Below the pieces are notes generated by a model. The model did not search any database. It saw only the letters and a program-made list of their open reading frames with translations, and had not been told where the DNA came from. A DNA stretch of 64,000 nucleotides from Methylobacterium sp. W2. GTDB taxonomy: Bacteria; Pseudomonadota; Alphaproteobacteria; Rhizobiales; Beijerinckiaceae. Made by a program: the position numbers and the translations under genes. How positions within the stretch are numbered: position 1 is the first letter of the stretch; the number at the start of each line of letters is the position of its first letter. The stretch lies in assembly GCF_020662345.1 (NCBI RefSeq), contig NZ_VMOA01000021.1:1-64000 (forward strand), given 5' to 3'. Positions 1 through 8,961 of the stretch are shown in pieces.

Positions 1-1
1 C

Positions 2-1615
2 CGGCGGGCCTACATTCTCGACGCGGCGCTGCAGCCGGTGCCGGTGGGGGTGACCGGCGAACTGCATCTGGGCGGTGACGGTCTGGCGCGGGGCTATCTC
101 GGCCGGGCCGGGCAGACGGCGGACCGGTTCATCCCCGACCCGTTCCCGGACCTGTCGGGGCGGGACGGCGGGCGTCTGTACCGCACCGGGGATCTGGCGC
201 GCTGGCGGGCGGACGGGACGGTGGAGTATCTCGGCCGGGCGGACGCGCAGGTGAAGCTGCGCGGGTTCCGGATCGAGCTCGGCGAAGTCGAGGCGGCGCT
301 GCTGGCGCAGGAGACCGTGGCGGGGGCGGCGGCGGCTTTGCGCCAGGGCCCGGCGGGTGCGCTGCTGGTGGCCTATGCGGTGGCGGCGCCGGGTGCGACC
401 CTCGACGCGGGCGCGATCCGGGCGGATCTGGCCCGGCGGTTGCCGGACTACATGGTGCCGAGCCGGATCGTGGCGCTGGAGCGGTTGCCGCTGACGCCCA
501 ACGGCAAGCTCGACCGTGCGGCCCTGCCGGAGCCCGCGCCCCTGGCCGAGGCGCTGACCGCAGCCTCGCGCCCGCTCACCCCCACCGAGGCCATCGTCGC
601 CGACATCTGGGCCAAGGCCCTCGGCCTCCCCGCCATCCCGCCCGACCAGAACTTCTTCGAGGCCGGGGCGAACTCGCTCACCGCCCTGCGCGTGCTCACC
701 GCCCTCGGCGCGGCGTTCCCCGAGCGCAGCCCGACCATCGCCGACATCTTCAACAACCAGAGCGTCGAGGCTCTGGCCGCCGCGCTCACCGCCGATTCCG
801 TCGGCACCGCGCAGGTGGTGCGCCTGCGGGCGACGGGCGATCGGCCCATGCTCTACTGCTTCCCCGGCCTGATGGTGAACACCCGCGAATATGCGCCCCT
901 GGTCCGTCGCCTCGGGCCGGACCAGCCGGTCACCGGCTTCGTCTGCTACTCGCTGACCGATGCGCGCAAGAGCGTCGTCTCGGTGGAGGACATCGCCGCG
1001 CGCTACGCGGAGATCATCGAGAAGGAGAGCGCCGGGCGCCCCTGCGCCATGCTCGGCTGGTCCTGGGGCGGCGTCCTCGCCTACGAGGCGGCGCGGATGC
1101 TGGGCTCGCGCATCGATCTCTCCTTCGTCGGCATGCTCGACGTCTGCGACATCGATGTGAGCTTTGCCGTCGGTGCCCTGCCGGTGCTGACGCCGGAGCA
1201 TCGCCGCCGCCTTCAGGACAGCGTCGCGTCCTGGCTGGAGCGCTCGCCGATGCGGGCCGACTGGGAGGACCTGTTCCGGCGCATGGACCCGGAACTCACC
1301 GAGCAGTTCCTCGCCTATGTGGCGGCCGCCCCCGACCCGCTGCCCCTCGATGGGCCCGGCGTCGGCAGCAAGGAATATGAACTCTGGACCTTCGTCGACA
1401 ACACGCTGCTGTACCGCCGCTACCGGGCGCAAGGCTTCGATTGCCCGATCCGGGTCTGGCTCGCCGGCAAGTCGGTGGAGCGCGGCCTCAACCACGTGGA
1501 TTGGGGCCGCTACTCCAACCGGGTGGAGCAGGTGACCGTGATCCCCGACGTCACCCACCGGGAGATCGTGGATTCCACGATGTTCCACGACAGTTTCGCG
1601 GCTTCCCTATTATGA
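2..1615 (+). CDS. Non-ribosomal peptide synthetase, C-terminal part (A-PCP-TE), 5' end outside window
   Basis: This is the 3' end of an NRPS gene whose open frame runs in from the left edge. The visible part holds the end of an adenylation domain: the A7-like motif 'YRTGDLARW' (nt 179), the A8 motif 'RGFRIELGEVE' (nt 260) and the A10 lysine motif 'NGKLDRAALP' (nt 500). A peptidyl-carrier domain follows, with 'FFEAGANSL' and its phosphopantetheine-accepting Ser at nt 674. The last ~260 residues form a type I thioesterase with the nucleophile elbow 'GWSWGG' (Ser at nt 1061) and a plausible catalytic His in 'DVTHRE' near nt 1556. A terminal TE means this is the final module, which releases or cyclises the product. 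The siderophore reductase, exporter, permease and receptor genes downstream suggest the product is a siderophore. That is inference, because the substrate-specifying part of the A domain is not in the window. Confidence 0.93.
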   Translation, partial: RRAYILDAALQPVPVGVTGELHLGGDGLARGYLGRAGQTADRFIPDPFPDLSGRDGGRLYRTGDLARWRADGTVEYLGRADAQVKLRGFRIELGEVEAALLAQETVAGAAAALRQGPAGALLVAYAVAAPGATLDAGAIRADLARRLPDYMVPSRIVALERLPLTPNGKLDRAALPEPAPLAEALTAASRPLTPTEAIVADIWAKALGLPAIPPDQNFFEAGANSLTALRVLTALGAAFPERSPTIADIFNNQSVEALAAALTADSVGTAQVVRLRATGDRPMLYCFPGLMVNTREYAPLVRRLGPDQPVTGFVCYSLTDARKSVVSVEDIAARYAEIIEKESAGRPCAMLGWSWGGVLAYEAARMLGSRIDLSFVGMLDVCDIDVSFAVGALPVLTPEHRRRLQDSVASWLERSPMRADWEDLFRRMDPELTEQFLAYVAAAPDPLPLDGPGVGSKEYELWTFVDNTLLYRRYRAQGFDCPIRVWLAGKSVERGLNHVDWGRYSNRVEQVTVIPDVTHREIVDSTMFHDSFAASLL

Positions 1616-1659
1616 CCGAGCCGCTTCACTCGGCCTGCACCGCCCTTTCGCGCGGGCAC

Positions 1660-1827
1660 CACGGGTCCCCTCTCCTGGAAGGAGAGGGACAGGGTGAGGT
1701 GTGTGACCTCCTCGGAGAGGGACCACACCTCACCCCAACCCTCTCCTTCCAGGAGAGGGAGCCCGTCGCGCCTCATGTCGAACCCTTTTGGATAGAGGGA
1801 ACAGCCATTGAGCAAATGGGTGAATCC
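1660..1827. repeat. Dispersed palindromic repeat, family A, copy 1
   Basis: This intergenic element starts at 'cacgggtcccctctcctgga' and contains a long imperfect inverted repeat: 'tctcctggaaggagaggga' on the left and its complement around 1741-1760. Near-identical sequence occurs at 15625-15790. It lies directly after the NRPS stop codon and is likely transcribed as a strong hairpin. No protein is supported in it. Confidence 0.8.
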
Positions 1828-2040
1828 GGTGGCTTGTGGAGAAAGATTAGAAGTGGGGGTGGCTCCGCCAGCCTCCGCAGCACGCAGGGCACCCCAACAC
1901 CCCCACCTCCAACTCTTCCCCACATGCTCGACGGATCTCGGGCAGGCCCGAGATCCACGGGGGAGGAGAGCCGCGCAACCCGCGACATGCGCGAATGCCG
2001 TAGGCGCGGACGGGGAGAGGGGGCAGCCGGTCCATCGACG
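1828..2040. other. Intergenic region without gene
   Basis: Between repeat A1 and the end of the acetyltransferase gene. It contains a perfect hairpin, 'gatctcggg' / 'cccgagatc' (about 1935-1957), of a kind that could end transcription from either side, but no T-run follows. Open frames here are short and have no protein-like composition. Confidence 0.5.
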
Positions 2041-2820
2041 TTAGATCGCGCCCGGCGCGAACACCATCAGCGTCGGGCTCGCCGCCACGGTGAAGCCGAG
2101 GCCGCCATAAAGCCGTTCCACATGGCCGCCGGCCACGCATTGGAGCATCATCGTCTCCGCGCCCGCCTGTCGGGCGCTCGCCATCGCCGCCCGCGTGACC
2201 AGGGCGCCGAGGCCGTGCCCGCGGCGCGTCGCGAGGCTGCCGACATTGTAGAGCCCGGCAAGGCGACCCGCCCGGTAGACCGAGGCACAGGCCACCGGAA
2301 CGCCGTCCGCGCTGATGGTGAGGTGGCGCGTCTCGACCCCCTCGACGGGCCGGGCGTTGCGCAGCACCGGCAGGAAGACCGCCTCGGCGATCGCGTTCAC
2401 GCCCGCATCGTCGTAGAGGCCGCCGCAGACCGAAAGGTAGCCCTCACCGGGGGCGGCCGCCGCCTCCGTCGCGAGGGTCAGCCCCTCCGGCATGGCCGGC
2501 GCCTGCGCGTCCCGGCAATCGCCCAGCATCCAGCGTGTCGGGAAGGCCGCCTGCAGGTCCGGATGGGCGCCGAGCGCGTCCCCGTCCCCGTCCCCGCCCT
2601 GGTGGACGAGGAGGGCCGGAAGCCGGCCGCGCCGCGCGGAGGTCGCCCGGACCCAGCCGAGGTCCGTGGTCTCGACGCCGACGTTGAAACCCGGCTCGGG
2701 GATCGCGTTCGACCAGAGGTAGCGCCCGCCATCCGGCGTGGTTTCGATGTCCGAGACGTAGCAGCCCGCCTGCATCAGGCAATGGGCATCGAGCATCTCG
2801 CGAAAATCGACATCGTTCAT
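2041..2820 (-). CDS. GNAT family N-acetyltransferase
   Basis: A 259-residue protein. Its C-terminal half (about residues 130-250) has the GNAT fold signature: a beta-strand ending in 'LYNVGSLATRRGHGLGALV', with the R/Q-x-x-G-x-G/A-type acetyl-CoA pyrophosphate loop 'RRGHGLG', then a helix and a closing 'LYGGLGF' motif typical of the family's last strands. The N-terminal ~120 residues look like a degenerate first acetyltransferase-like domain, so a tandem-GNAT architecture is possible. Substrate cannot be read from sequence. It lies on the opposite strand between the NRPS and the siderophore uptake genes. A role in siderophore tailoring is conceivable but unsupported. The ATG at 2820 is the natural start. 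Confidence 0.8.
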   Translation of the reverse strand: MNDVDFREMLDAHCLMQAGCYVSDIETTPDGGRYLWSNAIPEPGFNVGVETTDLGWVRATSARRGRLPALLVHQGGDGDGDALGAHPDLQAAFPTRWMLGDCRDAQAPAMPEGLTLATEAAAAPGEGYLSVCGGLYDDAGVNAIAEAVFLPVLRNARPVEGVETRHLTISADGVPVACASVYRAGRLAGLYNVGSLATRRGHGLGALVTRAAMASARQAGAETMMLQCVAGGHVERLYGGLGFTVAASPTLMVFAPGAI

Positions 2821-3308
2821 GCATTCTCCCGTCTTGGTTCGATGGCGGCAAGACCTGACGCGTCCTGTTTCTTGCTGGATTCAGGTGCCGTTCGCGTGCT
2901 GATATGGGATGTCGCCCCAATTTGTCGACGTTCAGCCGATAGATATGGCGTCTTTGCAAATGTAACGATAAGAATCTGGGGGGGATTATCTATGCGGGCT
3001 GAGTGTGTTCCTATCGGCGCATACGAGAGGTCGAATTTTTAGCCTGCCTGTGGCGGGCTTTGCACTCGCGGATTCGGGATCGCGGAATCAGGATCGGCGC
3101 GTTGCCGGGTTGCGAACTCACGGTGACGAAAGCGTGGAAAGCATTCTTATGATGGTGGTTTTTCTATCAATTATAAATAATCGATCCGGTGTGCTCCGAT
3201 GAAGTCAATCACCTTGTTTTGCGTTGCATGTCCGTCCGTCCTCGTTTACGGCCACCCGCCGATCCTCGGACAGACTTCGCGCCGCCCCGCCATCGTGGAG
3301 AACATCCC
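2821..3308. promoter_or_regulatory. Divergent promoter region, GNAT gene / siderophore uptake operon
   Basis: About 490 bases without a convincing gene. The stretch around 3140-3185 is much more AT-rich than the rest of the window ('ttctatcaattataaataat') and is a likely promoter for the rightward siderophore genes. I looked for Fur, RirA (IRO) or Irr (ICE) boxes and saw none that match closely enough to name. Confidence 0.4.
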
Positions 3309-4385
3309 GTGACAGCCATGGCTTCCGAAGCCCAGGTGCGCCTCGCCGATGCCGGGCGTTACATCGCGGACCTGTGCGAGCATTTCCTCGAACACGATAT
3401 CCCCGTGCTCCACGAACCGGGACGCGGCCGGGTCGAGTTCGATGTCGGCACCGGCACCCTCGTGGCCGCCGAAGGCCTGCTCGCCCTGAAGGCGGAGGCC
3501 ACCGACGAGACCTCCCTCGCCGTGGTCAAGTTCATGCTCGCCTCGCATCTCCAGGAGCTTCCCGGCGCCACGGACGCGTCCATCGTCTGGGCCGGCGACG
3601 GCTGCGCGGACGAGACGATCCCGAGCCTGCGCGAGGTCCATGTGCGCCGCGTCGTCGATCTCACGCCGCATATGCGCCGGATCACCTTCGTCGGCACGGA
3701 CCTGGCGCGCTACGACGCGTTCGACATGCATGTGCACGTCATCATCCCGCCCGCCGGCCATGCACCGCAATGGCCGGTGCCGGGGATCGACGGCATCCCG
3801 GTCTGGCCGCAGGGGGAGGGCGCGCCCTCCATGCGCACCTACACGATCCGCCGCATCGACGCGGCGGCGGGCGAGATCGACATCGACTTCGTCATGCATC
3901 ACGACGCCGGCCCCGGCGCCTCCTTCGCCAAGCGCGCCAAGGCCGGGGACGTGGTCGGCCTGCTCGGCCCCGGCGGCCGCAGCGTCGGCGCGGCGGAGTG
4001 GTATTGTCTTGCCGCCGACGAGACCGGCCTGCCGGCCATCGGTCGCATCCTCGGGCGGCTGCCGGGCCATGTCGGCGGGGTCGCGGTGATCGAGGTCGAC
4101 GGGCCGGCCGACGAGCAGGCGCTCGACCGGCCGGACGGGGTGGAACTGCGCTGGCTCCACCGCAACGGCGCGGCGCCCGGCACGACGACGCTGCTGGCGG
4201 ATGCGGTCCGGGCGATCCCGTTCCCGAAGGATCGCACGGTCTTCGCCTGGGCCGGCTCGGAATTCGATGCGTTCAAGGCCCTGCGGGCGCATTGGCGCAA
4301 GAGCTGTGGCCTCACCCGTGACCAGCATCTCGCCGTGGCCTATTGGCGGCGCGGCGCCGACGAAGACGCCAAGGACGAGGATTGA
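3309..4385 (+). CDS. Siderophore-interacting protein (ferric-siderophore reductase, ViuB/SIP family) with N-terminal DUF2218-like domain
   Basis: Predicted cytoplasmic FAD/NAD(P)H-dependent reductase that frees iron from imported ferri-siderophore. The first ~100 residues resemble the DUF2218 domain often fused to these enzymes. From about residue 105 the SIP FAD-binding barrel begins ('VHVRRVVDLTPHMRRITF'), with the flavin-binding 'MRTYTIRR' near residue 180 and 'GPGGRS' near 220, then a Rossmann-like NAD(P) half ending in 'FAWAGSEFDAFKALRAHWR'. The open frame continues upstream to 3189. I start at GTG 3309 because 'ggag' (3297-3300) lies 8 nt ahead and homology begins just after; ATG 3318 is the alternative. 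It is the first gene of the uptake run, with an exporter gene next. Confidence 0.88.
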   Translation: MTAMASEAQVRLADAGRYIADLCEHFLEHDIPVLHEPGRGRVEFDVGTGTLVAAEGLLALKAEATDETSLAVVKFMLASHLQELPGATDASIVWAGDGCADETIPSLREVHVRRVVDLTPHMRRITFVGTDLARYDAFDMHVHVIIPPAGHAPQWPVPGIDGIPVWPQGEGAPSMRTYTIRRIDAAAGEIDIDFVMHHDAGPGASFAKRAKAGDVVGLLGPGGRSVGAAEWYCLAADETGLPAIGRILGRLPGHVGGVAVIEVDGPADEQALDRPDGVELRWLHRNGAAPGTTTLLADAVRAIPFPKDRTVFAWAGSEFDAFKALRAHWRKSCGLTRDQHLAVAYWRRGADEDAKDED

Positions 4386-4441
4386 AGCGTGAGCGCCAGG
4401 AAAGTCCTATCAAAGAGCGTCATCCGGGGCGGAATGGCACC

Positions 4442-5731
4442 ATGATGCTCGACCTGTCTCCCCTGCGCGCGAGCCGGGGGTTCCAGCTGCTCTATGCGGC
4501 GCGGGCCGCCTCGTTCCTCGCCTTCGGGGTGCTCGGCGTCGCCGTGAGCCTGCAGATGTACGCGCTCACGTCGTCGTCGCTGCAGGTGGCGTTCCTCAAC
4601 GCCGCCGTGGCCGCGTCGATGGGGCTGGCGCTCATCGTCGGCGGCTGGCTCGCCGACAGCTACGACCGCCGCGCGGTGATGGTCTGGTCGCGCACGGCGC
4701 ATCTCCTCACCATCCTGATCCTCATGGCCAACGCCGCCCTCGCCGAACCGATGGTCTGGCCGATCTACGCGGCGGCGGTGGTCGGCGGCTCGACCTTCGG
4801 CTTCGGCATGCCGGCGATCATGGCCGCCACCCCGGCCCTCGTCGGGCGCGAGCACCTGTCGGGGGCCGCCGCGCTCACGGCGGTCGCGGCGCAGGCGGGC
4901 GCCATCGCCGGGCCGTTCCTGGCCGGGGCGATCACCGCTGGCGCGGGCCTCGTCGCCTGCTACGGAATCGTGGCGCTCATCTCCGGCATCACCCCGATCG
5001 TGCTCGCCTTTCTGCCCCCCCTGCCGCCGCTGGCCGGGCCGTCCGCCGGGGCGCCTCTCCCCGTCCTTGCCGCCGACGAGGCCGGCTTCATGGGCGGCTT
5101 GCGCTACATCGCCCGCTCGCCCCTGGTCCTGAGCCTTCTCCTCGTCGATCTCGTCGCCCTGGTCTTTGCCGTACCCTACGTGCTGCTGCCCGAACTCGCG
5201 ACGCATGGGCTCGGCGAAGGGCCCGACAGCATCGGCCTGCTCTATGCCGCCCCCTCGGTCGGCGCGCTCTTCGGCGCCCTGGCCTCGGGCCGGGCGGGGG
5301 CGAGCCCGTTCGCGGGGCGCTGGCTGGTCGCCTGCGTCGCGATCTGGGCCTGCGCCTGCATTGTGCTGGGCTTCAGCGACGGCATGGTCCCGGCTCTCCT
5401 CTGCCTCGCCACCCTCGGCGCAGCCGCGAGCCTCGCCGGCATCCTGCGCGCGGCGCTGATCCAGCGGGCGACCCCGGACGCGATGCTCGGCCGGGTGTCG
5501 AGCCTGTGGGTGCTGGAGGAGACGATCGGCCCGGCGCTCGGCGGCATGCAGGCGGGGACCACGGCCCATCTCGCCTCGGCACGGATCGCCATGGCGGCGG
5601 GGGGCGGTCTGTGCCTCGCCGCCACCGCCGCCATCGCGGCGCTGACGCCCGCCCTCCGGGATGCGAGCCTCGCACCGGAGGGGAAAAGGAAGGCCGACGA
5701 TCTCGCCCTGGCTGCTGTTGATGTCCGCTAG
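4442..5731 (+). CDS. MFS transporter, EntS-like siderophore exporter
   Basis: A 429-residue integral membrane protein with about 12 hydrophobic segments and the major-facilitator loop 'GGWLADSYDRRAVMVWSR' between TM2 and TM3. The 'RASRGFQLLYAARAASFLAFG' type N-terminus resembles the enterobactin exporter EntS group. Its likely job is export of the NRPS product across the inner membrane. The start is ATG 4442, preceded by 'ggcgga'; upstream frame to 4343 overlaps the previous gene and is not needed. The gene sits 56 nt after the SIP stop, and its 3' end overlaps the next start, so co-transcription is likely. Substrate identity rests on context. Confidence 0.85.
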   Translation: MMLDLSPLRASRGFQLLYAARAASFLAFGVLGVAVSLQMYALTSSSLQVAFLNAAVAASMGLALIVGGWLADSYDRRAVMVWSRTAHLLTILILMANAALAEPMVWPIYAAAVVGGSTFGFGMPAIMAATPALVGREHLSGAAALTAVAAQAGAIAGPFLAGAITAGAGLVACYGIVALISGITPIVLAFLPPLPPLAGPSAGAPLPVLAADEAGFMGGLRYIARSPLVLSLLLVDLVALVFAVPYVLLPELATHGLGEGPDSIGLLYAAPSVGALFGALASGRAGASPFAGRWLVACVAIWACACIVLGFSDGMVPALLCLATLGAAASLAGILRAALIQRATPDAMLGRVSSLWVLEETIGPALGGMQAGTTAHLASARIAMAAGGGLCLAATAAIAALTPALRDASLAPEGKRKADDLALAAVDVR

Positions 5732-6617
5732 AAGGGCCGTTGTCGGTCTGGCGGCTTGCCTCCTCGTGCTGGCCTGTCTGCCCGCGCGCGCGGAAAATAA
5801 GATGCCCGCGCAGCCCCGCGTCGCCGCCCTCGACTGGAGTGCGGTGGAACTGCTCCTCGGCCTCGGCATCGTCCCGGTGGCGGTGACACAGCCCGGGAAC
5901 TACAACCGCACCGTGGTGGCGCCGGCGCTCCCCGAGGGCGTGGTCGATCTCGGCCTCGTGGTGGAGCCGAACCTCGAAGTGCTGGCGAGCCTGAAGCCGG
6001 ACCTGATCCTCGCCAACCCGATCCAGGTGGCGACGCAAGGGGCCTTCCTGGCGCGGATCGCCCCGACGGAGGCGGTCTCCATCGCCAATGCCGGGGGCGA
6101 TCCCTACGAGCGGGCGAAGGCGGAGACCATGCGCATCGCCCTGCGGCTCGGCCGTGTCGATGAGGCCAAGGCCCTGGAGGCGCGGACCGAGGCGACTCTC
6201 GCCGAGGCGGCGGCGAGCGCCTGCCCGGCCGAGAGACATCCGACCTACCTCGTCTGGATCGTCGATCACCGCAACATCGTGGTCTACGGCCGCACCAGCC
6301 TGTTCCAGACCGTGCTCGACCGCCTCCACATCCCGAATGCCTGGACCGGCGCCAGCAACGCCTCCGGCTTCACGGCGGTGGGGATCGAGCAGCTCGCCAC
6401 CGGGTCGGCCGATGCGCGCATCGTCCATATCGGGCCGATCCAATCCGACGCCGCCAGGGCGCTGGCCGGCAGCCGGCTCTGGCAGACGTTGCCGCCGGTG
6501 CGCGAGCATCATGTCGACGTGGTGGCCCCGGTCTGGTTCTACGGTGGCCTGCCGGCCATCGCGCGTTTCGCCGAGCTGATGACCGATCTCGCCAAGCGGG
6601 ATTGCCCCCGTGGCTGA
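5721..6617 (+). CDS. Periplasmic iron-siderophore binding protein (FhuD/FecB-like)
   Basis: A 298-residue secreted protein with a Sec signal peptide ('AVVGLAACLLVLACLPARA') and the fold pattern of helical-backbone class III binding proteins: 'RVAALDWSAVELLLGLGI' at the N-lobe, 'LGLVVEPNLEVLASLKPDLIL' before the linker helix, and a C-lobe ending near 'VWFYGGLPAIARFAELM'. It should bind ferri-siderophore in the periplasm and deliver it to the FhuB-type permease that follows. ATG 5721 overlaps the end of the exporter gene by 11 nt, and its own 3' end overlaps the permease start by 8 nt, indicating tight translational coupling. Confidence 0.9.
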   Translation: MSARRAVVGLAACLLVLACLPARAENKMPAQPRVAALDWSAVELLLGLGIVPVAVTQPGNYNRTVVAPALPEGVVDLGLVVEPNLEVLASLKPDLILANPIQVATQGAFLARIAPTEAVSIANAGGDPYERAKAETMRIALRLGRVDEAKALEARTEATLAEAAASACPAERHPTYLVWIVDHRNIVVYGRTSLFQTVLDRLHIPNAWTGASNASGFTAVGIEQLATGSADARIVHIGPIQSDAARALAGSRLWQTLPPVREHHVDVVAPVWFYGGLPAIARFAELMTDLAKRDCPRG

Positions 6618-8628
6618 GGTGGATCTGGCCGAGCCCCGCCTCGAGGCCCTCGCGCCGCGCCGGTCGCGGATCGGCGGGACGGCGCTCCTCATCGGCGCGG
6701 TGGCCCTCGTCGCCGGGCTCCTCACCCTGCGCACGCTCACCGCCGACATGGCGCTGGGCCCGGCCCTGAAGGCCCTGTGGAGTCCCGACTGGACCGACAT
6801 CGCCCAGGTGATCCTGCACGAGAGCGTGCTGCCGCGGATCGTCACCGCCTGGCTCGCCGGCGCCGCCCTCGCTTTGTCGGGGGTGGTGCTGCAGCAGGTG
6901 CTGCGCAATCCCCTCGCCTCGCCCTCGACGCTCGGCATCTCGGCCGGGGCGCAGCTCGCCTTGGCGTTGGCGTCCCTGTTCGCGCCCGGCCTGTTCTCGC
7001 AAGGACGGGAGGCGGTGGCGCTTTCGGGCTCCGCCCTGGCGGTGCTCGCGGTCTTCGCCCTTGGCCGTGCCAGGGGCTTCGCCCCCCTCGCGCTGCTGCT
7101 GGCCGGCCTCGTGGTCGAGCTCTATTGCGGGGCGATCCAGACCCTCCTCGTGATCCTGCACCAGGAGCGGCTGTTCGGCCTGTTCGTCTGGGGGGCGGGG
7201 TCGCTCGCCATGAACGATTGGAGCGCCCCGGCCTATCTCGCGCCCCGCCTCGCTGTGGCCGCCCTCCTGGTGGCGCTGATGGTACGGCCCTTGTCCGTGC
7301 TCGACCTCGACGAGGCGAACGCCAAAAGCCTCGGCCTCTCCCTCGGCCGGGTCCGGTTCCTCGCCGTGGCCGTCGCGGTGGCGCTCGGCGGCTTCGTGGT
7401 GGCGGGGGTGGGCGTCATCGGCTTCGTCGGGTTCGCCGCGCCGATCCTCGTCCGCCTCACCGGCACGCGCACCCTGCGCGACCGTCTCGTCGCCGCGCCC
7501 CTGCTGGGCGCGGCCCTGATCTGGCTCACCGATTCCGTGGTGCTGGCGCTCGCCCCCATCGCGCAGGTGCCGACCGGGGCGCTCGCCGCCCTCGTCGGCG
7601 TGCCGATGCTGCTCTGGCTGCTGCCGCGCTTGCGCGGCGTCGGCTCCCTGCATCACCCGGAGGACGGCGCCTCGGCCCGGATCGCACGGCCCTGGCGCCT
7701 GGTCCTCGTGGGAGCGGTGTCGCTGGCCGTCCTCGTCTTCATCGCCTTGACACTCGGCCGTGACATGGCCGGCTGGCACTGGAGCTTCGGGGCCGGTCTC
7801 GACGAGTTGATGCCCTGGCGCCTGCCCCGCATCGCCGCCTCGCTCGCAGCCGGCGCGATGCTGGCCATGGCCGGAACGCTGCTGCAGCGCCTCACCGGCA
7901 ATCCCCTGGCGAGTCCCGAAGTGCTCGGCATCAGTTCCGGGGCCGCCCTCGGCCTCGTCGCAATCACGATCGTCCTCGGCACGCCGGACCGGATGGCACT
8001 CCTCGGCGCGGGCAGCCTCGGGGCGCTGGCGACCCTCGTGGCGATCCTGAGCCTCGGCCGTCGTGCCGACACCGCGCCCGAGCAGATGCTGCTGGCCGGC
8101 ATCGGCCTCACCACAGGCTTTGGCGCCCTCCTCACCATCCTGATGATCAGCGGCGATCCCTCCGTGGTGATGCTGCTCGGGTGGACGGCGGGCTCCACGG
8201 CGCGGGTGGCGCCGGAGGATGCCGTGGCCGCCCTCGGAATCCTCGGCCTCGGGGCCGCCTGCCTTCCCGCGATGACCCGCTGGCTCGACCTCCTCCCCCT
8301 CGGCGCTCCGACGGGCCGCTCGCTGGGGCTCGATCTTCGCCGCAGCCGCCTCGCCATCCTCATCGTGGCGGCGATCCTCACCACCGCAGCGACCCTGGTG
8401 GCGGGGCCGTTGAGCTTCGTCGGCCTCGTCGCGCCTCAAGTGGCGCGGTTGACCGGCCTCACCCGCGCGGCGCCGCAGCTCGCCGGTGCGGCGCTCGTCG
8501 GCGCGCTCATCATGGTCGCGGCGGATTTCGTCGGGCGGATGGCGTTCTTCCCCTACCAGCTGCCGGCCGGATTGGTGGCGACCCTCGTCGGCGGCCCGTT
8601 CCTGATGTGGCTCCTGGCCCGTCGCTGA
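6610..8628 (+). CDS. fhuB: Double-length FecCD permease (FhuB-type), iron-siderophore ABC transporter
   Basis: A 672-residue protein made of two homologous FecCD halves (about residues 15-340 and 350-672), each with 9-10 membrane segments. Both carry the family's conserved loop near their start: 'RNPLASPSTLGISAGAQ' in half 1 and 'GNPLASPEVLGISSGAA' in half 2. A single polypeptide replacing the usual dimer is the FhuB arrangement known for hydroxamate siderophores, so this is the inner-membrane channel for the binding protein encoded just upstream. The start is GTG 6610, overlapping fhuD-like by 8 nt. No ATPase gene follows; the partner must be elsewhere. The closest in this window is the haem ATPase at 26.4-27.2 kb, which has its own permease. 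Confidence 0.92.
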   Translation: MAEVDLAEPRLEALAPRRSRIGGTALLIGAVALVAGLLTLRTLTADMALGPALKALWSPDWTDIAQVILHESVLPRIVTAWLAGAALALSGVVLQQVLRNPLASPSTLGISAGAQLALALASLFAPGLFSQGREAVALSGSALAVLAVFALGRARGFAPLALLLAGLVVELYCGAIQTLLVILHQERLFGLFVWGAGSLAMNDWSAPAYLAPRLAVAALLVALMVRPLSVLDLDEANAKSLGLSLGRVRFLAVAVAVALGGFVVAGVGVIGFVGFAAPILVRLTGTRTLRDRLVAAPLLGAALIWLTDSVVLALAPIAQVPTGALAALVGVPMLLWLLPRLRGVGSLHHPEDGASARIARPWRLVLVGAVSLAVLVFIALTLGRDMAGWHWSFGAGLDELMPWRLPRIAASLAAGAMLAMAGTLLQRLTGNPLASPEVLGISSGAALGLVAITIVLGTPDRMALLGAGSLGALATLVAILSLGRRADTAPEQMLLAGIGLTTGFGALLTILMISGDPSVVMLLGWTAGSTARVAPEDAVAALGILGLGAACLPAMTRWLDLLPLGAPTGRSLGLDLRRSRLAILIVAAILTTAATLVAGPLSFVGLVAPQVARLTGLTRAAPQLAGAALVGALIMVAADFVGRMAFFPYQLPAGLVATLVGGPFLMWLLARR

Positions 8629-8961
8629 GCGTGCCCCACGAAACTCCCGGTCAGGGTGGATTGCGCCCGGAGCACGACGGCGCAACGGGAGCTTTGTGAG
8701 AGGCACTGCGTCTCCCGGAACGATGTCATCGAGGCTCTTGGCTCGAATTGTTCCAAAGTAGGAATGTGCTCCTTAGGCAACGCAGTCACAACTTCGGTCA
8801 TCGATTCGCAACTTCGCCTTGCTGTCAAAGACGCCGTGTGGATTTGTCTTACCGAGACTCGGTCTTTGTTTTTGAATCGTTCTACGCGATGCATCGGCAA
8901 GGACATCGCGCTCAGTCACGATCAAGTCTGTGCCGTATTTTCGACGATCAAGGTCTTCTCT
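8629..8961. promoter_or_regulatory. Upstream region of FhuA-like receptor gene
   Basis: About 330 bases with no supported gene; open frames extend into it only because stops are rare. It contains a small perfect palindrome TTCC-aaagta-GGAA (8751-8764), a possible operator, and AT-richer sequence from 8830 to 8960. No close match to a named iron-regulator box was seen. Confidence 0.35.

Noticed and set aside
1441..3042. 533-residue open frame across the NRPS end, repeat A and the GNAT gene
   Set aside because: It overlaps two well-supported genes in other frames and crosses a non-coding repeat; composition is that of a GC-rich shadow frame.
6370..8706. 778-residue antisense open frame over the binding protein and permease genes
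   Set aside because: Complement of strong coding sequence; extremely rich in Arg/Gly/Glu without domain-like order, typical of an antisense shadow in high-GC DNA.
8741..8770. Iron-regulator box before the FhuA-like receptor gene
   Set aside because: The short TTCC/GGAA dyad does not match Fur, RirA or Irr consensus well enough; kept only as a note in the upstream region.
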